DNA of 64,000 nucleotides, from positions 1,375,022 through 1,439,021 of the forward strand of contig NZ_FOJG01000001.1 of NCBI RefSeq assembly GCF_900110835.1. Reading direction: 5' to 3'. The stretch's first letter is position 1; every line of letters begins with the position of its first letter. Below the pieces are notes generated by a model. It worked only from the letters and a program-made list of their open reading frames with translations. It was not told where the DNA came from and did no database searches. Shown in pieces: positions 51,945 through 60,587 of the stretch. A program made the translations under genes and the position numbers. Source of the DNA: Chitinophaga arvensicola (GTDB lineage Bacteria > Bacteroidota > Bacteroidia > Chitinophagales > Chitinophagaceae).

Positions 51945-52934
51945 ATGGATATACTCTTTTTTAGCGCACAGCCCTACGACATTCATTACTTCAACCAGGC
52001 CAACCAGCAGGGGGAACATCGCTTCCGTTTCCTGGAGGCGCAGCTGAATGAAGATAATACGGCGCTGATAAAAGAAGAAACGGCGGTTTGTGTGTTTGTA
52101 AATGATAAGGTGAATGCTGCTGTGATCAATATACTTCATGAGAAAGGCGTACGGCTCATTGCACTGCGTTGTGCCGGTTTCAATAATGTAGACCTGAAAG
52201 CTGCTGCTGCTGTGGGCATCAAAGTAGTACGTGTGCCGGCCTATTCGCCGCATGCTGTGGCAGAGCATGCCGTAGCTTTACTGCTGGCGCTCAACCGGAA
52301 AATATATAAAGCGTATAACCGTGTACGTGACAACAACTTCACCCTGAACGGACTGGAAGGTTTTGATCTCTTTGGCAAAACAATCGGTGTGGTGGGTACC
52401 GGAAATATCGGCGCTGTATTCTGTAAAATAATGCTGGGCTTTGGTTGTAAGGTATACGCCCATGATATTTATGAGAATGAGGAATTGCTGGAAGCCGGTG
52501 TGAAATACGTGTCTCTTGATACGATTTTCGGACAGTCGGAAGTAATTTCCCTGCATTGCCCGCTGATGGAAAGTACCCGGCATATGATCAATGCGGATTC
52601 TATTGCTTCTATGAAAATGGGCGTGGTACTGATCAATACCAGCCGGGGTGGATTAGTGGATACCGCCGCCGTAGTTGCTGCTTTGAAGAATGGCCATATC
52701 GGTGCGCTCGGCATTGATGTATACGAACAGGAAGAACACCTGTTCTTTCAGAATTTCTCCGGAAGTATTATCCAGGATGATGTGTTATCAAGATTAACGA
52801 CTTTCCCCAATGTACTGGTAACCGCGCATCAGGGCTTCTTTACAAAGGAGGCGCTCACGCAGATAGCAGAAGTAACGTTGAATAATATACGTAGTTTTGA
52901 AAAGTCGGAACTGTTACTAAACGAAGTGAAGTAA
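51945..52934 (+). CDS. ldhA: D-2-hydroxyacid dehydrogenase (D-lactate dehydrogenase type)
   Basis: NAD-dependent dehydrogenase of 329 aa. The catalytic domain RCAGFNNVDLKAAAAVGIKVVRVPAYSPHAVAEHAVALLLALNRK matches the LdhA group. The NAD-binding GKTIGVVGTGNIG and the catalytic residues are present: Arg in NTSRGGL, Glu in DVYEQEE and His in TAHQGF. The DVYEQEEHLFF segment is typical of D-lactate dehydrogenases reducing pyruvate. The 3' end overlaps the convergent TauE/SafE gene by 18 bases. Symbol by family. Confidence 0.9.
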   Translation: MDILFFSAQPYDIHYFNQANQQGEHRFRFLEAQLNEDNTALIKEETAVCVFVNDKVNAAVINILHEKGVRLIALRCAGFNNVDLKAAAAVGIKVVRVPAYSPHAVAEHAVALLLALNRKIYKAYNRVRDNNFTLNGLEGFDLFGKTIGVVGTGNIGAVFCKIMLGFGCKVYAHDIYENEELLEAGVKYVSLDTIFGQSEVISLHCPLMESTRHMINADSIASMKMGVVLINTSRGGLVDTAAVVAALKNGHIGALGIDVYEQEEHLFFQNFSGSIIQDDVLSRLTTFPNVLVTAHQGFFTKEALTQIAEVTLNNIRSFEKSELLLNEVK

Positions 52935-53846
52935 TGTAGCGATAATAGTACGCAGGCTCAGGATAATAATAAGCACACCTACCATGATCATGAGCGGCTT
53001 TCTTTTGATTTTACGCACTAAGATCGCGGCAAAGGGAGAAGCAATTACACCACCGATCACCAATCCTACAATCACCTGCCAGCTGGAGATACCGGTGAAG
53101 ATGAGGAAAGTGGCTGCACTGGAAAGGGAGATGAAAAACTCTGCCGCATTCACAGAGCCAATGGTATAATGTACGGTACGGCCTTTACTCAGCAAGGTGG
53201 AGGTAACAATGGGGCCCCAGCCTCCGCCGCCGATGGCGTCCATGAAGCCGCCTACAAAGGCAAGTGGTCCCAGTCTTTTTGTTTTGGTTTTTCTTTTTGT
53301 TTTCTGGATACCTTTCCGGATCACGATAATGCCGAGTACCAGCAGGTAAGCACTGATAAAAGGTTTGATCACATCTCCATCTATTTTGTCGGACAACAGG
53401 TAGGCGCCTGAAACAGCGCCGATCATACCTGGTATCAGCAGGCATAAAAATAGTTTCTTATTAACGTTGCCCAGTTTGAAATGCGCAAACCCTGAAGCGC
53501 CGGTGGTAAATACTTCTGCTACGTGTACACTGGCACTGCTAACGGAAGGGGATACACCGAGGCCCAGCAACAGCGAGGACGATGTAGCGCCATAAGCCAT
53601 GCCCAGTGCGCCATCTACCAGTTGCGCGCATAATCCTACAATGATATAAAACAGTAATTCGGTAGTGAACAGAGAGTGAAAGAAGGTGCGTACATTGGCT
53701 TGTACAGCGCCCGGTACGGCGTAGTAATAAGCCGCTGTCAGTAAGGTGACGATCAGCACGGAAACAACAGCAATCTGCCACCATTTAAAGGATGGGGACG
53801 GCTTTGCGGTAGTGGAGCCTGCAACGGCTGTTGTACGTGTAGTCAT
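52917..53846 (-). CDS. TauE/SafE family sulfite exporter/anion permease
   Basis: Membrane transporter of 309 aa in the TauE/SafE (DUF81) family, which moves sulfite, sulfonates, sulfate or organosulfur anions. About eight helices with the family's two repeats: CAQLVDGALGMAYGATSSSLLLGLG and GGFMDAIGGGGWGPIVTSTLL. A basic, Thr-rich N-terminal extension (about 25 residues) precedes the first helix. It follows the TonB-dependent receptor by 72 bases on the same strand, with a terminator-like hairpin in between, suggesting attenuated co-expression. The pairing hints at uptake and handling of a sulfur compound; that is inference. Confidence 0.9.
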   Translation of the reverse strand: MTTRTTAVAGSTTAKPSPSFKWWQIAVVSVLIVTLLTAAYYYAVPGAVQANVRTFFHSLFTTELLFYIIVGLCAQLVDGALGMAYGATSSSLLLGLGVSPSVSSASVHVAEVFTTGASGFAHFKLGNVNKKLFLCLLIPGMIGAVSGAYLLSDKIDGDVIKPFISAYLLVLGIIVIRKGIQKTKRKTKTKRLGPLAFVGGFMDAIGGGGWGPIVTSTLLSKGRTVHYTIGSVNAAEFFISLSSAATFLIFTGISSWQVIVGLVIGGVIASPFAAILVRKIKRKPLMIMVGVLIIILSLRTIIATLLHFV

Positions 53847-53870
53847 GTCAGTTATATTTTAAGTGAGTTT

Positions 53871-53908
53871 AAAAAAACAGGGATGCAACTTACGAGCTGC
53901 ACCCCTGT
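53871..53908 (-). terminator. Terminator/attenuator between TonB receptor and TauE genes
   Basis: On the minus strand an 11-bp stem with one mismatch (arms 53898-53908 and 53877-53887) is followed by seven T residues (53871-53877). It lies just past the receptor stop and before the TauE start. Confidence 0.75.
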
Positions 53909-53918
53909 GTGTCAGCAA

Positions 53919-56780
53919 CTATTTTCTTTTGAAAACGTTGTCATATGTTATGGATACGTAGTATAATCCACCGATGGTAGGACCACCCACATACTGGAAG
54001 TATTTTGAATTCAGGATGTTGGACGCACCCAGTTTAAACGCTGTTTTGATTTTTGGTACACGGTAAGTGATCTGTGCATCCACGGTGTTGTAGGATGGAA
54101 CATCGCCGTTACCAAAGAGGTTCTGCCAGTAGAAAGTATTCTGCCAGTGCCACACTACGTTGAAACCCACATTTTTAAATACGTTGCGGTTACCTAAGCT
54201 CACGTTGGTAAACCAGTCTGGTGTGTTAAATCCGGGGATTAACGCATCGTCTTTGGTTTTATCCTGCGCCAGTTTATTGTAGTTGGCGTTGCCGCTGATG
54301 GTGTAGTTTTTATACAGATCATAGGTAACAGCTACCGCAAAACCGTAGTTGTTTACGGTTGATTTACTGTTGGTCCATACGCGGTAGCGGTCCTGTAAAG
54401 ACTTATCCAGCATCTGGTTCAGTACCGACTGATCCGGCGTATTCACATTACCGGTTTTAGGCACTACGGCTTCAATCTGACCGATGAAGTGTTTGTAGGA
54501 GCTATAGTAGCCATCTACGTCGATAAAGAGTTTGTTATCCAGCAGAACGGCCTTGTAGCCAGCTTCAAAGGACGTGATCTGCTCCGGAACGATGGGATCC
54601 AGGTTGGCCACTTTCAGTATGCCTGCATTTTTTGCTGCTGCCGCATCTTTGGAGATGTGTTCTGCATTGATGGTTTTATTTACCGCTACACCAAACGCAT
54701 CTACCGTGCTGGTGAGGAAGGAGTTTTTGAAATAGCCGAGGCCTTGTTCAATGAAGGCAAGTCCACCTACACGCCTTACCTGTCCGTTGTTTACGAAGGA
54801 GTAAGCTTCAAACAGGGATGGGAAGCGGAACCCGTTCTGCCAGGACAGGCGGAAGTTGTGTTTGTCTTTGATGCTGTAAACAGCGGCAATACGCGGGTTT
54901 ACTTTACCGGAGAACTGCTCATTTTTATCATAACGCAGGGAGCCGGTGAGCTTTAATGCGTCGTTGAAGAAAGTTTTGCTGATCTGTGCGAAGCCACCAT
55001 ATTTACCGTACCAGATGTTCTTTCCACCGGGACTGTTGCGTTTGTCGGCCGGACGGGAGAAATCCACGAAGTTGTTACCATCAGGTATGATTTCGTAGGT
55101 GCGGTAATCAGCGCCTACGAGTACATCTGCGAAGTGGATGTATTTACGCAGGTTCCAGGTACCTTCTGTGTGGTAGAAGCGGCTTTTTTGTAAGAGAGCA
55201 GCGCCACCACTGGTATTTTCAGGATTTTTGGAAGTAGGGTAGATATCCCAGTCGTTGATGCTTTTGATTTTTGCGACCTGTGCGTCGAAGGCAGCGGTAC
55301 CGGGTGTCCATCTGCCGGCATCGGCCAGGGCACGGGCGGCTGCATGTGCGGCAACGAGGTCGGAACCTGCGGTGAGCGCGTTGTTCAGACCGGTGGTATA
55401 ATCCGCCAGCCATTTTTTATCTGTTTTGAATGATTTCTCAAGGTTATCTGCCAGCGGGTTCATGTTGTAGGAATCACCGGTGTTTTCAATGGAGATATAG
55501 GATCTCACGGTGAAGTCGGGGTGTACCAGTTCCAGTTTGGCATTTTGTACGGTTACTCCTCTGAGGCCGATACGATTACCACGTTGGAAGAAGCCATCCA
55601 TTTCGCCATAGCGGTAGGAAGCGGATAATTCCAGTTGGCGGGGTAAGCGGAAATTAAAGGAGACGTCGGCTTTTTTATTTTTCACGGTGAAGTCGCCCAC
55701 AATATCTTTTTCCCAGTAACCGGTACGGTGTACGGTGTAAGCGCGGCCGTCCTTGTCGATTACGGAGAGGTTGGAGTTGTCGCCGTATTTGTTCCAGGCA
55801 TCATTGGCGATGTTATTGGGGCCGCTGAGTTGTGGAAAATCTGGGTTGGCTTTTGATTGCGGGGAAAAATCGCTGTGATTATCGGCGTACCAGTCGGTAC
55901 CCTGCATGTAGCTCAGGTTGATTTTCCAGGCAAACCAGTCGGTGTATTGCTGTGCGTAACGAACGGCGGTTTCGGTGAGCAGCTTGGCGCCGCCATCATC
56001 GCCTACGTGGTTCACTGCTACTTTCTGGTATACGCTTACGCCCTGGTACTGAAACGGGTTTTTGGTAATGAGGTTAGACATCCCGTTGATGGCGTTCATA
56101 CCGTAGAGGGCAGAAGAGGCGCCGGGTGTTACTTCTACGCTGGAGATGTCCAGCTCCGTAGGTCCGATGGCGTTACCCAGCGGTACACCGAGGGTAGCGG
56201 CCTGGTTATCCACACCATCTACCAGCTGCATGAAGCGGAAGTTGTTGGGAACGTTGAAGCCACGGGTGTTAAATACTTTGAAGGTAAGACCGGCGGTGGT
56301 CATCTGTACCCCTTTCAGGTTGCCGAGGGCATCATAAAAGGTAGAAGAAGGTGTTTCTTTCAGCGCGCGGATATCCAGTTTTTCGATGGCTACCGGAGAG
56401 CGGAGCAGTTTTTCCTGTTGCCGGGAAGCGGATACCACTACCTCATTTACGAGCAGTGATTGCGTATACAGCTGGATGGCCAGTTTGCTGCTGGCGCTTT
56501 TTACTTCAAATTCCTGGGGTTGATAACCGATCAGACGGATGACGAGTTTCAGTGGAAATTTGGAATTGGTGGTGACATCAAACCGGCCGGTGGTATCTGT
56601 CTGCGCACCAAAGGAAGTGCCTTTGATCTGCACGGAGGCCCCTGGCAGTGCATTGCCATGGTCGTCTGTAATCTTTCCCTGTATTACATAGGAGCCGTTG
56701 AGTTGAGCGTGGACTAGTACCGGACTAAATACCAAAATAGCAAACAGGTATTTAACCAGTATAGGTAAGAACTTTTGCAT
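53919..56780 (-). CDS. TonB-dependent receptor with carboxypeptidase-like N-terminal domain
   Basis: Outer-membrane active transporter of 953 aa. Order: signal peptide (ending VHAQ, about residue 26), a carboxypeptidase-regulatory-like Ig domain (YVIQGKITDDHGNALPGASVQIKGTSFG to about 110), a plug (about 120-245, including LLRSPVAIEKLDIRALKE and the PGASSALYGMNAING loop), then a 22-strand barrel to the C-terminus. It has no SusD partner, so it is not a classic polysaccharide SusC. The chain contains no cysteine. A full promoter with an operator-like motif lies upstream, and a TauE/SafE permease gene follows. Uptake of a sulfur-containing ligand is possible but unproven. Confidence 0.92.
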   Translation of the reverse strand: MQKFLPILVKYLFAILVFSPVLVHAQLNGSYVIQGKITDDHGNALPGASVQIKGTSFGAQTDTTGRFDVTTNSKFPLKLVIRLIGYQPQEFEVKSASSKLAIQLYTQSLLVNEVVVSASRQQEKLLRSPVAIEKLDIRALKETPSSTFYDALGNLKGVQMTTAGLTFKVFNTRGFNVPNNFRFMQLVDGVDNQAATLGVPLGNAIGPTELDISSVEVTPGASSALYGMNAINGMSNLITKNPFQYQGVSVYQKVAVNHVGDDGGAKLLTETAVRYAQQYTDWFAWKINLSYMQGTDWYADNHSDFSPQSKANPDFPQLSGPNNIANDAWNKYGDNSNLSVIDKDGRAYTVHRTGYWEKDIVGDFTVKNKKADVSFNFRLPRQLELSASYRYGEMDGFFQRGNRIGLRGVTVQNAKLELVHPDFTVRSYISIENTGDSYNMNPLADNLEKSFKTDKKWLADYTTGLNNALTAGSDLVAAHAAARALADAGRWTPGTAAFDAQVAKIKSINDWDIYPTSKNPENTSGGAALLQKSRFYHTEGTWNLRKYIHFADVLVGADYRTYEIIPDGNNFVDFSRPADKRNSPGGKNIWYGKYGGFAQISKTFFNDALKLTGSLRYDKNEQFSGKVNPRIAAVYSIKDKHNFRLSWQNGFRFPSLFEAYSFVNNGQVRRVGGLAFIEQGLGYFKNSFLTSTVDAFGVAVNKTINAEHISKDAAAAKNAGILKVANLDPIVPEQITSFEAGYKAVLLDNKLFIDVDGYYSSYKHFIGQIEAVVPKTGNVNTPDQSVLNQMLDKSLQDRYRVWTNSKSTVNNYGFAVAVTYDLYKNYTISGNANYNKLAQDKTKDDALIPGFNTPDWFTNVSLGNRNVFKNVGFNVVWHWQNTFYWQNLFGNGDVPSYNTVDAQITYRVPKIKTAFKLGASNILNSKYFQYVGGPTIGGLYYVSITYDNVFKRK

Positions 56781-56894
56781 AGCGTTGTTAACATTATAGA
56801 TTCTGGAGTGATAAATTGATAAGGGGACCTTTAAACGATGTCGTGCCTCAACATCGTGCTGTAAATGAGTGCTTTGTAAAATTTATTATCATAT

Positions 56895-56914
56895 AGTCTA
56901 TAGAATTAGTAGAC
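56895..56914 (-). promoter_or_regulatory. Operator-like motif at the receptor promoter
   Basis: Plus-strand reading AGTCTATAG-AATTAGTAGAC (56895-56914) has complementary ends GTCTA/TAGAC around a 9-base centre and overlaps the start point side of the -7 box. It shares 17 of 19 bases with a site upstream of the redoxin-like gene (22577-22595). The position fits a repressor. Confidence 0.5.
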
Positions 56915-56944
56915 AAATATAATTCGGGTATTTTTCATTTCAAA
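56914..56944 (-). promoter_or_regulatory. Promoter of the TonB receptor/TauE unit
   Basis: On the minus strand TTTG (56941-56944), 19-base spacer, TATATTTG (56914-56921): a full Bacteroidota consensus match, about 134 bases before the receptor ATG. Confidence 0.7.
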
Positions 56945-57251
56945 GCAAATGCGGGGATTTATTGGAAAAAGCCTGCCCGAAGACTGGTGTTCATGGCGCA
57001 GTTGCGCACTTAATCCATTCAGGGTGAACGATTTGGGGCAAGGTTTTTTTCTTGTGGAAAATCTGTCCGGATGTATGATTACTTAAAGAGATGATTTAAG
57101 GAGAGGTTATTCAATACAATGCTGTGGATGGGAGGTAAAGTGCGGGTGCCTGAAATTGTGAGTTCTGTCTTTTTTTCGGAAAATATGATCAATTTTGCGG
57201 GTATTTGTACAGATATTTTCCCTTATCCACCGAAAACAACATCGGGTATGG

Positions 57252-57292
57252 GCAATAAAAAAGCGCCTACCCAAAGGCAGACGCTCCTGTCA
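57252..57292 (-). terminator. Probable terminator of lspA
   Basis: On the minus strand an imperfect stem (AGCG with bulge, GCCT, loop, AGGCGCT) is followed by TTTTTTATT. It lies about 17 bases past the lspA stop. Confidence 0.55.
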
Positions 57293-57308
57293 ATATTAAA
57301 AGAGTTGA

Positions 57309-57965
57309 TTAAGCTACATGATCCTTTGCCACTGGCTGCTGTTCTGTGGGCTTCGGCTGCATATGTCTTCCGAAAAAGCGTTTCTGGAAAAGCAGGATGG
57401 CCACTACACCGGTAGAAATAGCCGCATCTGCCACGTTGAATACCGGGCGGAAAAACACGAAGTAATCGCCTCCCTTGAAAGGTACCCAGTTAGGCAAATA
57501 GCCTTCGTAGATAGGGAAATACAGCATATCTACCACGCGACCGTGTAAAAAGCTGCCATAACCACCGCCGGCGGGCATAAATTTCGCGACTTCGTATCCT
57601 ACGCTATCGTTGAAAATAAGGCCGTAGAACATACTATCTATCAGGTTACCAGCTGCTCCTGCCAGGATCAGGGATCCGCAGATCAGCAGGCCGGTACTGT
57701 ATTTTTCTTTAATGAGTTTCTTCATATACACAAAACCCACCACTACAGCTACCAGGCGGAACAGGGTCAACAGGATTTTTCCAAAGTCGCCTCCGAACTT
57801 AAGCCCATAGGCCATTCCTTCATTTTCAATAAAGTGAATCCGGAACCAATTGGGGAAAATCACAAATTCCTGTTGCATGAACATGTGCGTTTTGATCCAG
57901 AATTTCAATGTCTGGTCAATAGCCAGGATCAGGATAACGATAAATACTACGTGACGATATTTCAA
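57309..57965 (-). CDS. lspA: Lipoprotein signal peptidase (signal peptidase II)
   Basis: Aspartyl protease that removes the signal peptide of diacylated prolipoproteins in the inner membrane. 218 aa with four helices; the two catalytic aspartates are in AGNLIDSMFYG and FNVADAAIS. Longer than the E. coli enzyme because of an insertion between them (about residues 120-165), a usual feature in Bacteroidota. The first helix carries IDQTLKFWIKTHM. It lies 60 bases downstream of murF-alr on the same strand and has a -7 box of its own. Confidence 0.95.
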   Translation of the reverse strand: MKYRHVVFIVILILAIDQTLKFWIKTHMFMQQEFVIFPNWFRIHFIENEGMAYGLKFGGDFGKILLTLFRLVAVVVGFVYMKKLIKEKYSTGLLICGSLILAGAAGNLIDSMFYGLIFNDSVGYEVAKFMPAGGGYGSFLHGRVVDMLYFPIYEGYLPNWVPFKGGDYFVFFRPVFNVADAAISTGVVAILLFQKRFFGRHMQPKPTEQQPVAKDHVA

Positions 57966-57983
57966 CTGATATTAAAATTTTAT

Positions 57984-57991
57984 CAAAAATA
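57984..57991 (-). promoter_or_regulatory. Candidate -7 box of lspA
   Basis: TATTTTTG on the minus strand, 18 bases before the lspA start and after the murF-alr stop. No -33 element at the normal spacing. Confidence 0.35.
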
Positions 57992-58025
57992 ATAGTTTAT
58001 TTCAAAGTCGAAGCCTGCAATATCA

Positions 58026-60566
58026 TTATTCCTGGAAATATACCCTTTTTACCCGCTGTGAAATTCCTGTTAATATTTCATAAGGAATCGTGTCCGCCCA
58101 AGCTGATAGCTCTTGTACAGAAAGATCCTGGCCAAAAACAATGACTTCATCCCCTTCTTCAACGTCCGGAATATGGGTTACATCGAGCATCAGCATGTCC
58201 ATGGCTACTACACCTGCTACGGGGGCCAATTTACCCCGGATCAGCATCTTTCCTACGCCCATTCCCAACCGGCGGGGATAGCCGTCAGCATAGCCGATAC
58301 GTACAGTGGCTGTTACAGCGGGGCCTTTCGCCTCCCATTTACCGCCATAACCTACGGTATCGCCTGCCTCCAGGTGTTTCAACTGGGCCACAGTGGTTTT
58401 CAGGGTGCTTACATTACGAAGCTGGTCCTGGATACCATTGCTGCTGTCGATGCCATACATACCGATTCCAAGACGCACCATGTCCAGCTGCAGGTCAGGG
58501 TGACGGGTGATAGCGGCGCTGTTGGCGATGTGACGTATTACGGTATAGCCCAGTGCCTTTTGCAACTCATGGCTCATATCATAGAACAACCGGCCCTGTT
58601 GCTGGGTGAAGGCGTCCTTTGCAGGGTCTTCACTGGCAGCCAGGTGGCTGAATATGGATTGTACTTTCATCAGCGGACTGGCAGTCAGTATCTGCGCCAG
58701 TTCTGCGATTTCGCTTTTCACAAAGCCGAGCCGGTGCATACCGGTGTCGAGTTTGATGTGAACGGGGAATTCCGTTTTGCCGGCAGCGGTAATTTCTTCC
58801 ATAAACTGCAGTAAGATCTGCATGGAATAAATTTCCGGTTCCAGGTTCCAGTGCAGGATCGCATCAAAGCTGGCGGGTTCCGGGTTCATCACCATGATGG
58901 GCATAGTGATACCGGCCCTTCTCAGCTCCACTCCTTCATCTGCATAGGCCACCGCGAGGTAATCTACACCATGGAACTGCAGCAGGTTCGCGATCTCAAA
59001 ACTTCCGCTGCCATATGAAAAGGCTTTCACCATGGCCATGAGCTTTGTATCCGGCTTTAGCAGCGACTGGTACAGCTTTACGTTGTGGGAAATAGCGGTC
59101 AGATTGATTTCCAGGATGGTCTGATGGGCTTTCTGCTCCAGCAGTTTACCGATACGTTCAAACTGGAAGATACGGGAACCCTTTACCAGGATGGTTTCAT
59201 TCTGGAAGTCGTCTGCATTGAACTGTTGTATGTATTCATCGGTAGTAGTGAAGAACTGTGTTTTCAGACCTTCTACCTGCTGGAAGCTTTTTTTCTCCCG
59301 GCCTATATTTTTACCGATGGCAATTAACTTGTTGATGCCCTTCTTCTGCAGAAGGTCGGCTACTTCTTCGTACAGGGTAGCGTCGCTTTTGCCGCTCTGG
59401 AGGATATCACTGAGGATAACAGTGCGGGTAGCGTGTTGCTGCTGTTGCTGGAGGAAGTCGAGTGCAATGGTCAGGGAACCCAGATCCAGGTTATAACTGT
59501 CGTTGATCACGGAGCAATTATTGATGCCCTGTTTCAGTTCCAGGCGCATGGCGATATTGCTCAGTTGGTCCATTCGTTGCTGGATCACGGTTTGTTCCTT
59601 GCCCAGGTATAACATGAGCGCCACGCAATGAATGGCATTTTCGATAGATCCTTCATCTACAAAAGGAATGCTGAAGTGCAGTGGTTCCTGTTTGTAGAGG
59701 GCGTCTATACGGGTATGGTTATCTTGTTTATCTACACTGGTTACGCGGAGGTCGGCATCTGTTTTCCTGGACCAGGAAAATAATTCAGGGCCACCTTCCT
59801 GGTTTTCTTTTTTGCCTACCTGGTTGTGGAAAGCCAGCACACATTCATTGAGGGCGAGGTAGTCTTTACAGTAAATGAGAATATCGCTCTTGGCAAACAG
59901 GACCAGCTTTTCGTTGATCTTCTGCCGGATATTTAAAAAGCCTTCGCTGTGAGCCTCTCCTATGTTGGTGAAAATACCGATGGTAGGGCGGATGATTTTT
60001 TCCAGGTTCACCATTTCGCCAGGTTGGGAAATACCTGCTTCAAAGATAGCCAGCTGGTGTTCCGGTTTCATCTGCCATACAGACAAGGGTACCCCTATCT
60101 GTGAGTTGTAGCTCTTAGGACTGCGAACGATGTTGTAGTCTTTTTCCAGTAGCTGGTACAGCCATTCCTTCACAATGGTTTTACCATTGCTGCCGGTGAT
60201 GCCGATAACGGGAATATGAAACTGGTGCCGGTGAAAGGCAACCAGGGTATGCAATGCCTGTAGGGTATCTTTTACGAGGATGAAGTTGGCTTTTGGATAT
60301 TTTTCCAATGGCACCGGTTCACTCACGATAAAATTACTGACCCCTTTGCGGTACAATTCTTCGATGTATTGATGCGCGTTGCGCCGCGGGCTAACCAATG
60401 AGATAAAAAGAGATGATTCTGGAAAGCTGAGCTTCCTGCTGTCCAATAAAAGATGGTCAATTTCAGAAAATCCGGTCTCTTGCAACAATTCCCCTTTCAA
60501 AGTCTTGTTGATACTTGCTGCGTTATACACGTTTATCAGATTTGAATAATCACTTAGCAGCTGCAA
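58026..60566 (-). CDS. murF-alr: Bifunctional UDP-MurNAc-tripeptide:D-Ala-D-Ala ligase/alanine racemase
   Basis: Fusion of two peptidoglycan precursor enzymes, 846 aa. Residues 1-460 are MurF: GITGSNGKT (ATP loop, 122-130), YNSQIGVPLSVW, AIFEAGISQPGEM, FTNIGEAHSEGF and NDSYNLDLGS. From about residue 475 an alanine racemase follows: the PLP Lys514 in MVKAFSYGSG, the IRIGYADGYPRRLG region with the catalytic Tyr, and a C-terminal beta domain ending near GISQRVKRVYF. Racemase and ligase cooperate in making and using D-alanine. This fusion is typical of Bacteroidota. It follows terC by 21 bases. Confidence 0.95.
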   Translation of the reverse strand: MQLLSDYSNLINVYNAASINKTLKGELLQETGFSEIDHLLLDSRKLSFPESSLFISLVSPRRNAHQYIEELYRKGVSNFIVSEPVPLEKYPKANFILVKDTLQALHTLVAFHRHQFHIPVIGITGSNGKTIVKEWLYQLLEKDYNIVRSPKSYNSQIGVPLSVWQMKPEHQLAIFEAGISQPGEMVNLEKIIRPTIGIFTNIGEAHSEGFLNIRQKINEKLVLFAKSDILIYCKDYLALNECVLAFHNQVGKKENQEGGPELFSWSRKTDADLRVTSVDKQDNHTRIDALYKQEPLHFSIPFVDEGSIENAIHCVALMLYLGKEQTVIQQRMDQLSNIAMRLELKQGINNCSVINDSYNLDLGSLTIALDFLQQQQQHATRTVILSDILQSGKSDATLYEEVADLLQKKGINKLIAIGKNIGREKKSFQQVEGLKTQFFTTTDEYIQQFNADDFQNETILVKGSRIFQFERIGKLLEQKAHQTILEINLTAISHNVKLYQSLLKPDTKLMAMVKAFSYGSGSFEIANLLQFHGVDYLAVAYADEGVELRRAGITMPIMVMNPEPASFDAILHWNLEPEIYSMQILLQFMEEITAAGKTEFPVHIKLDTGMHRLGFVKSEIAELAQILTASPLMKVQSIFSHLAASEDPAKDAFTQQQGRLFYDMSHELQKALGYTVIRHIANSAAITRHPDLQLDMVRLGIGMYGIDSSNGIQDQLRNVSTLKTTVAQLKHLEAGDTVGYGGKWEAKGPAVTATVRIGYADGYPRRLGMGVGKMLIRGKLAPVAGVVAMDMLMLDVTHIPDVEEGDEVIVFGQDLSVQELSAWADTIPYEILTGISQRVKRVYFQE

Positions 60567-60587
60567 AACCCTTGTCTGCGCTGCTTT

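Larger units (their letters stand above)
56781..57308. other. Intergenic region upstream of the TonB-dependent receptor
   Basis: 528 bases between the receptor start and the lspA stop, both leftward. It holds the receptor promoter and operator-like motif (56895-56944), a leader of about 125 bases and the probable lspA terminator (57252-57285). The stretch 56945-57251 contains no gene I can support; an open frame starting at 57119 runs into the antisense of lspA. Confidence 0.6.

Noticed and set aside
55857..56459. A 200-codon plus-strand frame inside the TonB receptor gene
   Set aside because: Antisense to the plug domain; composition not protein-like.
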